Below, one piece after another: positions 1 through 64,000 of a stretch of 64,000 bases of DNA. The stretch's first letter is position 1, and each line of letters starts with the position of its first letter. The DNA comes from Chrysomallon squamiferum (Eukaryota > Mollusca > Gastropoda > Neomphalida > Peltospiridae), in the NCBI GenBank assembly GCA_012295275.1, contig CM022671.1:597501-661500 (forward strand), given 5' to 3'. Under the pieces are notes generated by a model. That model was given only the letters and a program-made list of their open reading frames with translations, had not been told where the DNA came from and made no database searches. The position numbers were made by a program, and so were the translations under genes.

Positions 1-2624
1 AACAACCAAGCAAAAATTAATAAATAAATAAATAAATAAATTAATTAATAAAATGAAATAAAATAAAACAAAATAAAACAAACAAAATAATAAATAATAA
101 TAAAAATAATAATAAACAAACTCAATGTAACACAATACTAGATCCTTTTGGAGCCACTTAAAAATAATAATGTATTTGACAAGGTGTTATGGCACGGCTA
201 ACATTGCCATCCAAATTTAAAATTTTTCAAATGAAAGGACAAAATACAAAACTGCAAATTTATAAAGTGAATGACAACACTGTACAAGTAATATACAATT
301 TGATTTTGTCAAAATCCCTATAAATATACAACAAATTATTTAAAAGAGATCGTTTATTTTCACTTTTTTAAAATCACATTCACACGCACTCAGACACAAA
401 ACTTCATTAATAATTTACACACAGCAATACATCTTTTGTACTGTATGGGACATGTTAAGTATTAAAACAATTGCTTTTTAAAAAAAAAACAAAAAAAAAA
501 AGACACTGAAACAAGCACCACAGTTCAAACTGATGAGGATTCACAGCTAAAATGATTAAAAATTATTTCTCTCCAGCCTATCATATATATAATATATGCA
601 TAGAAATAATTTTTAAAAAAAAAGGATGCCTAAAATGTATATAAATAAATAAATAATTAATAAATAAATGTAATACAAAACAGCAACAAAAGCATATATA
701 CTGATGGATAAAAATACTAGAATGTTATAATAATGGTAATAAAATGAAAATGGTTTTTTGCCAAAATGGCTATTGCACGTGAAAAAGAGACAATATCTTC
801 ACAATCCAGTAATGAAGGTACCGACAAAATTCTGCAGCAGAAAATAAAATCTGCCAGACAATTTAATAAATAAATAATCAAATATTACAAACATGAGAAA
901 GCTAAAATAGAAAACCAGGTATAAACATGCAAGCAAAATATGTACTGTCTAATGCACTGTGTAAAAATATGACAAAGTGGTAAAATACAAAGGAATTGTC
1001 TTTGGTCATGTTAAAATAAAGAACCCTGGCAATCCCCAAAAAACAAGAAACAACTATGTCATACAACAAACAAAAGAAAAACAGTATACAGATCATTCTG
1101 TTGAAAACTAGTATGGCAGTAAGTCAATGTTAAATACTGTAAAATAAGCATCATTATTTAAAAGTCTTTTGTCAGCAATAAAATATACCATTCCAGGACA
1201 CATAATAAAATATAATATTTATCAGTCAAAATATATACACTATCAAACATTTCCAAAGAATTCTTGAAAGCCCTGCTAAAAAAAAGTAGAGGATAACACA
1301 AACAGGAGAAGATGGTGAAATCCAAACCAGTTTCCAGCATAAAATGTTTTTTTTTTTCACAACTCCTGTATTTGAGCTGACAGCTATATCTTGCTGTCCT
1401 TCAAAACATCATCACATTCTTGCATCAGCCAAATTCAGTCTTGGCTGAAATCTCTGGATCTGAGAACATTATCTGACTGGACCAGCCAAAGCACGTCCCT
1501 TGGGTGAAGAGAAAACAGGGAAGTCGGTTTATCCATATTTTGGGGTTTTTTGGAAACTCTTAAGTATCCCTTTTATTTGGCCTCGGTCTGCCAAAGGAGG
1601 TGGAAAACAAAACAAAATAAGACTTCCATTATCTTCAGACCTGCCACTGTAGAGGAATTTAGAAAAATAAAAATAAGAACAAAAACTGAAATGTAATGTA
1701 TTAAAATGTTTCTGCATTGTTAGCCATGTTGGACATGCTGGTTAGTCTAGGCTGCTGCCATAAAACATAAAAAATGGTAATCTGGAAGTCATCATGCAGA
1801 TTTTCAATCAACAAGTCTAGAAAATGATTGTAGAAGTAACAATGTCTTTATATTTTCTTTTTGCTGATCCATTGTCTCTAGTATCAATACACATTCTCAC
1901 ATATCAGAACAGAATCATTGTGAATTCTTGTTAGAAGTACATTAATCTTAACAAGGCAAACAGATCAAGATATTTTTTTTTTTTAAGGTAAAAAGAATCA
2001 CACATCTTGTATGCAATATCACATTAATTTTGTTTCAGTCTGTATATATGTACACATAATTTTAAGCAGTCAAGAAATGAGAGAAAATCCTTGAACAGCA
2101 ATGGGTTATTGAAAACAAAACAAAATGACGATACAACAAATTAAAATTATCACTAAATCACAATGTTAATGTACTGTTTTACATGTTGAGTTGTAACCAG
2201 CCCGCTGGTTTTTGTCAAGAGCACGTAACTATTTTAGCTAGGAAAGTGTCAGTATCTGCTACAGATGTCAGGATTGTGCTAGAGGTGTCATTACACTATG
2301 TCAGTATTAAATACTCATGTCAAAACTATATGCCAGTGCTGGGTGCTGGCATGACATGAATGCCAGAGTCAAGTTTTGGTGGGTATGCTGGCCAAGCACA
2401 ACTGAACTCACACCTGCATGCTACTGACTAAATCAAAGTAAATCACAATCTGAACCTTGTTAATATTTAGTGGAAGCATGCCAAGTAATCACTTCTGGGT
2501 TTTTTCAGGGTTTTTTAAAAGACAAAACTTCAATCTTATCTTGACATTAAGTCTCAAGCAATCACTCATAAGGCAGTTAAAAAACAACAACATGCTGTGC
2601 CTGACGTCAGGCTGTTAGCAATCG
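1..2624 (-). other. 3' UTR and downstream flank of the CaV1 gene
   Basis: This stretch follows the channel stop codon on the minus strand. I see no coding exon in it. Base composition is more balanced from about 1340 to 2620 and becomes extremely AT-rich towards position 1. Minus-strand AATAAA hexamers lie at 1572-1577 and 353-358, and an ATTAAA at about 872-877; any could direct polyadenylation, so the transcript end is undetermined. Confidence 0.6.
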
Positions 2625-61699
<59,075 letters not shown>

Positions 61700-62261
61700 T
61701 GTGAGGAAACACCGATTTCTTGTGTTCCAAACAAATATTTCCACTATCTCACGGTTTCGTCCATTTTTTCTTGTAAACCTAGAAATATTGCATTTTCATC
61801 CGGGCACTTGGCATTGGTGCCATTCTTTGGTTTTTCACTATTTTGAATTTATCGAAAATAAATTAATGCCACAAAATATATTTGCTCTGAAAACGTTTGT
61901 CATAAATACAATTAATCAATTATTTTTAATTTTTCGCATCTTTAAACTTTTTTAAAATATTTTATTTACATACACGAACCATTATTTAAATGCGAATTTA
62001 AAAATCATTACAGGCATTTGTTCATAAAATTATTAAATTACAGATAACATATTTCTGTTTGTCAGATGAATCATGCATTAAATTAATTTTGTGTCATTAA
62101 TTTATTGACATGATTTTTAATGAATGAAATAAAAGACATTGATGCTTCCGTATCTATAATCACCGCGCACCTGCAAATAAACAACCGAATTCTCTACTCG
62201 ATGCGCTGTATTATTAATAAGCTTAGTATCGAGAACCAGTCAACAAATTCAGAAAACTTGA
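61700..62261. promoter_or_regulatory. Divergent intergenic region, presumed promoters of CaV1 and DCP1
   Basis: 562 bases separate the two start codons, so both 5' UTRs and core promoters should lie here if exon 1 of each gene is first. No convincing TATA box was seen for either. The stretch near 62158-62215 is the least AT-rich and includes caccgcgcacctgc. A plus-strand open frame across 61701-61955 is not supported as a gene. Confidence 0.55.
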
Positions 62262-62381
62262 ATGGCGGAAAGTAGAATGAATCTAGCTGCTCTGCAGCAA
62301 AGAGATCCATATATCACCGACATAGTGGAGACAGCTTCACAAGTAGCGTTATATTCTTTTAGTTCTAAAGTTAACGAATGG
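62262..62381 (+). CDS. DCP1: mRNA-decapping enzyme 1 (DCP1), first coding exon (partial gene)
   Basis: DCP1 activates the DCP2 decapping enzyme in 5'-3' mRNA decay and concentrates in P-bodies. This exon encodes 40 residues. MNLAALQQRDPYITDI followed by QVALYSF and VNEW aligns with the N-terminus of animal DCP1 (human DCP1A has a start like MSLAALKQHDPYI, then QVALYTF and NQW), the first helix and strand of the EVH1 domain. The exon ends in phase 0 at TGG|GTAAGT. A second ATG five codons in (Met6) aligns with the conserved start of the domain. The remaining exons are outside the window. Confidence 0.88.
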
Positions 62382-62772
62382 GTAAGTATGCATGACATTG
62401 CTAAAGACATGGTTCCTTTCTCTAAATATACTATAAGTTGTTGTAAACATAGTGTTTTAAAACCACGATATTCACATAAATCTTGAAAATAGAAACAACC
62501 CAGACGTTTGTTCTTGACAGCTGCAGAATGCAGCATGGATTGGATTCAGTGCATATGTTAACCTACTTTAGACTATTATTAAATCGGTAATTTGTCTTTC
62601 TTTTTCACTGTTGTTTCCAATTTTATTGAGAATATCCTGATAACAGATATACTCAATAGCAATGATTCGCGTAACGACGTAATTAAAGTCTATTATCTAT
62701 AGTCTTGCTGAGATGAAATTTCACCACAGTATAACATATAGTAACAATCAAAAACAATGCACACAGATTAAC

Positions 62773-62873
<101 letters not shown>

Positions 62874-63654
62874 AACATATGTTTGGAATAAAGTTAAAAC
62901 TACAAAAAGTACAATAGTGTAATAATTATCTAAGAGCAATCAAACTTGAACATTACTTAGACATAAACAATTTAGTTTTATTGTGTGCTGTTTGTTTACT
63001 AAGGTTTAAGCATTACTACATTTTATAAAAAAGCTGAAAGAAAAAATACTTATTTTTAGCAAGCAGTTCTTTCCAAATGAAATTATGTTAAATTGTATAA
63101 TTATATCAGTTTTTACAGTTGTGAACATCGCTTATGAAATAATTATTCACAGATACGGCATACTTGTTTAACTTATTATGCTGTGAACCATAAGCATAGC
63201 TGTTAACCACTGGTTAGAAATTATTACAAATAAATTAGTATACACCTCAAATAAATATAATGTATAACCCATATTTTAAAATAAAATAGAATAGATATAT
63301 ATATCAATGTCATAAAGATCCTTCATACACATACATAAAATATCATTTATTTGAATAAAGCACATTATAAAATACTTCATATTCATGTATTAAAATTCAA
63401 TGAAGAGATAAAATCATAAACGTTTTCTTTATTTTGACTTTTTACATCTTCAGACATTGGTTTCATAAGGAACAACTGATTGATGATTATTTAAAGTTTT
63501 CTTGTTATTTTTTCAAGTTGCTTATTAAATATTAATATATTGATTGTTATAGCCAAACTACTAATAGATTTTATTTTTTGCAAGACATAAAATTTGTACT
63601 AAATATACATTTGCAATAAACACATAAAAACAAGCCAATGTAAAAATAAAATAC

Positions 63655-63785
63655 AGCAGTGCCTTTACTTAAGCGTTTAATAGGTTCCGAGACCAAGCTC
63701 GTAACTCAGTTTGCTTGTATATCAAATCATTTTTCCCAACAGAAATTAAATGAAATACCATTAATCTGATCCAGTCCCCCAAAAT
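63655..63785. repeat. Possible interspersed repeat (MITE-like) fragment
   Basis: The stretch starting cagcagtgcctttacttaag and containing ttccgagaccaagctcgtaa resembles a dispersed repeat family I associate with invertebrate genomes, followed by C and T runs. Recognition is from memory of the pattern only; ends and class are uncertain. Confidence 0.4.
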
Positions 63786-63817
<32 letters not shown>

Positions 63818-64000
63818 GTAACATGTTTTTAAATAAGAAAAATGAATGTATAGGTGGCAAATATTGTATAAAAACAAAATAAATTGGTATTGAAAAGTGT
63901 ATTTATCTTGGAGATCAGACAAATTATTTTAACATCTTTGGCTGGAGTTACAGCCTTTATCAACTCCTTCTGCTTCAGTATGATACATATCGTACACTTA

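Noticed and set aside
61701-61955. 84-residue plus-strand open frame between the two genes
   Set aside because: Lies in the CaV1 5' UTR and promoter region on the opposite strand; no recognisable domain and no conserved features.

Overview
This is an AT-rich animal genomic window, most likely from a lophotrochozoan and plausibly a mollusc. Exons are small, introns are U2- and U12-type, and the main gene is a single invertebrate L-type calcium channel. No prokaryotic features, rRNA, tRNA or CRISPR were recognised.

Nearly the whole window (about 2.6 to 61.7 kb, minus strand) is one gene: the pore-forming alpha-1 subunit of an L-type voltage-gated calcium channel (CaV1; vertebrate counterparts CACNA1C/D/F/S). 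I assembled 47 coding exons by hand. All phases agree, giving 6,606 nt of coding sequence and a 2,201-residue protein, close to the size of vertebrate CaV1.2/1.3. All four domains are present, with S4 voltage sensors, an EEEE selectivity filter (E343, E675, E1126, E1432), the beta-subunit-binding AID in the I-II linker, an EF-hand/pre-IQ/IQ calmodulin module, an N-terminal NSCaTE-like motif, and a distal C-terminal regulatory domain ending in a PDZ ligand (VTSL). The left 2.6 kb is the 3' UTR and flank.

Upstream, head to head and about 0.56 kb away, the plus strand starts a second gene whose first coding exon (40 residues) matches the N-terminus of the mRNA-decapping activator DCP1. The rest of that gene lies beyond the right edge. 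The space between the two start codons should hold both promoters.

The most unusual content is in the channel's introns. Introns 2 (AT-AC) and 15 (GT-AG) carry exact minor-spliceosome (U12) donor and branch-site signatures. Intron 13 opens with about 19 tandem copies of a unit that includes the last 17 nt of exon 13 plus its 5' splice site: an array of decoy donors. Intron 17 opens, 7 nt after its donor, with about 31 copies of a 66-bp unit, each bearing a 3'-splice-site-like sequence. In both arrays, use of the repeated sites would add an early in-frame stop. Three short exons (10, 31, 45) can be skipped without changing frame. Other intronic content is microsatellites, a decayed non-LTR retrotransposon end in intron 4, and some islands of more balanced base composition.
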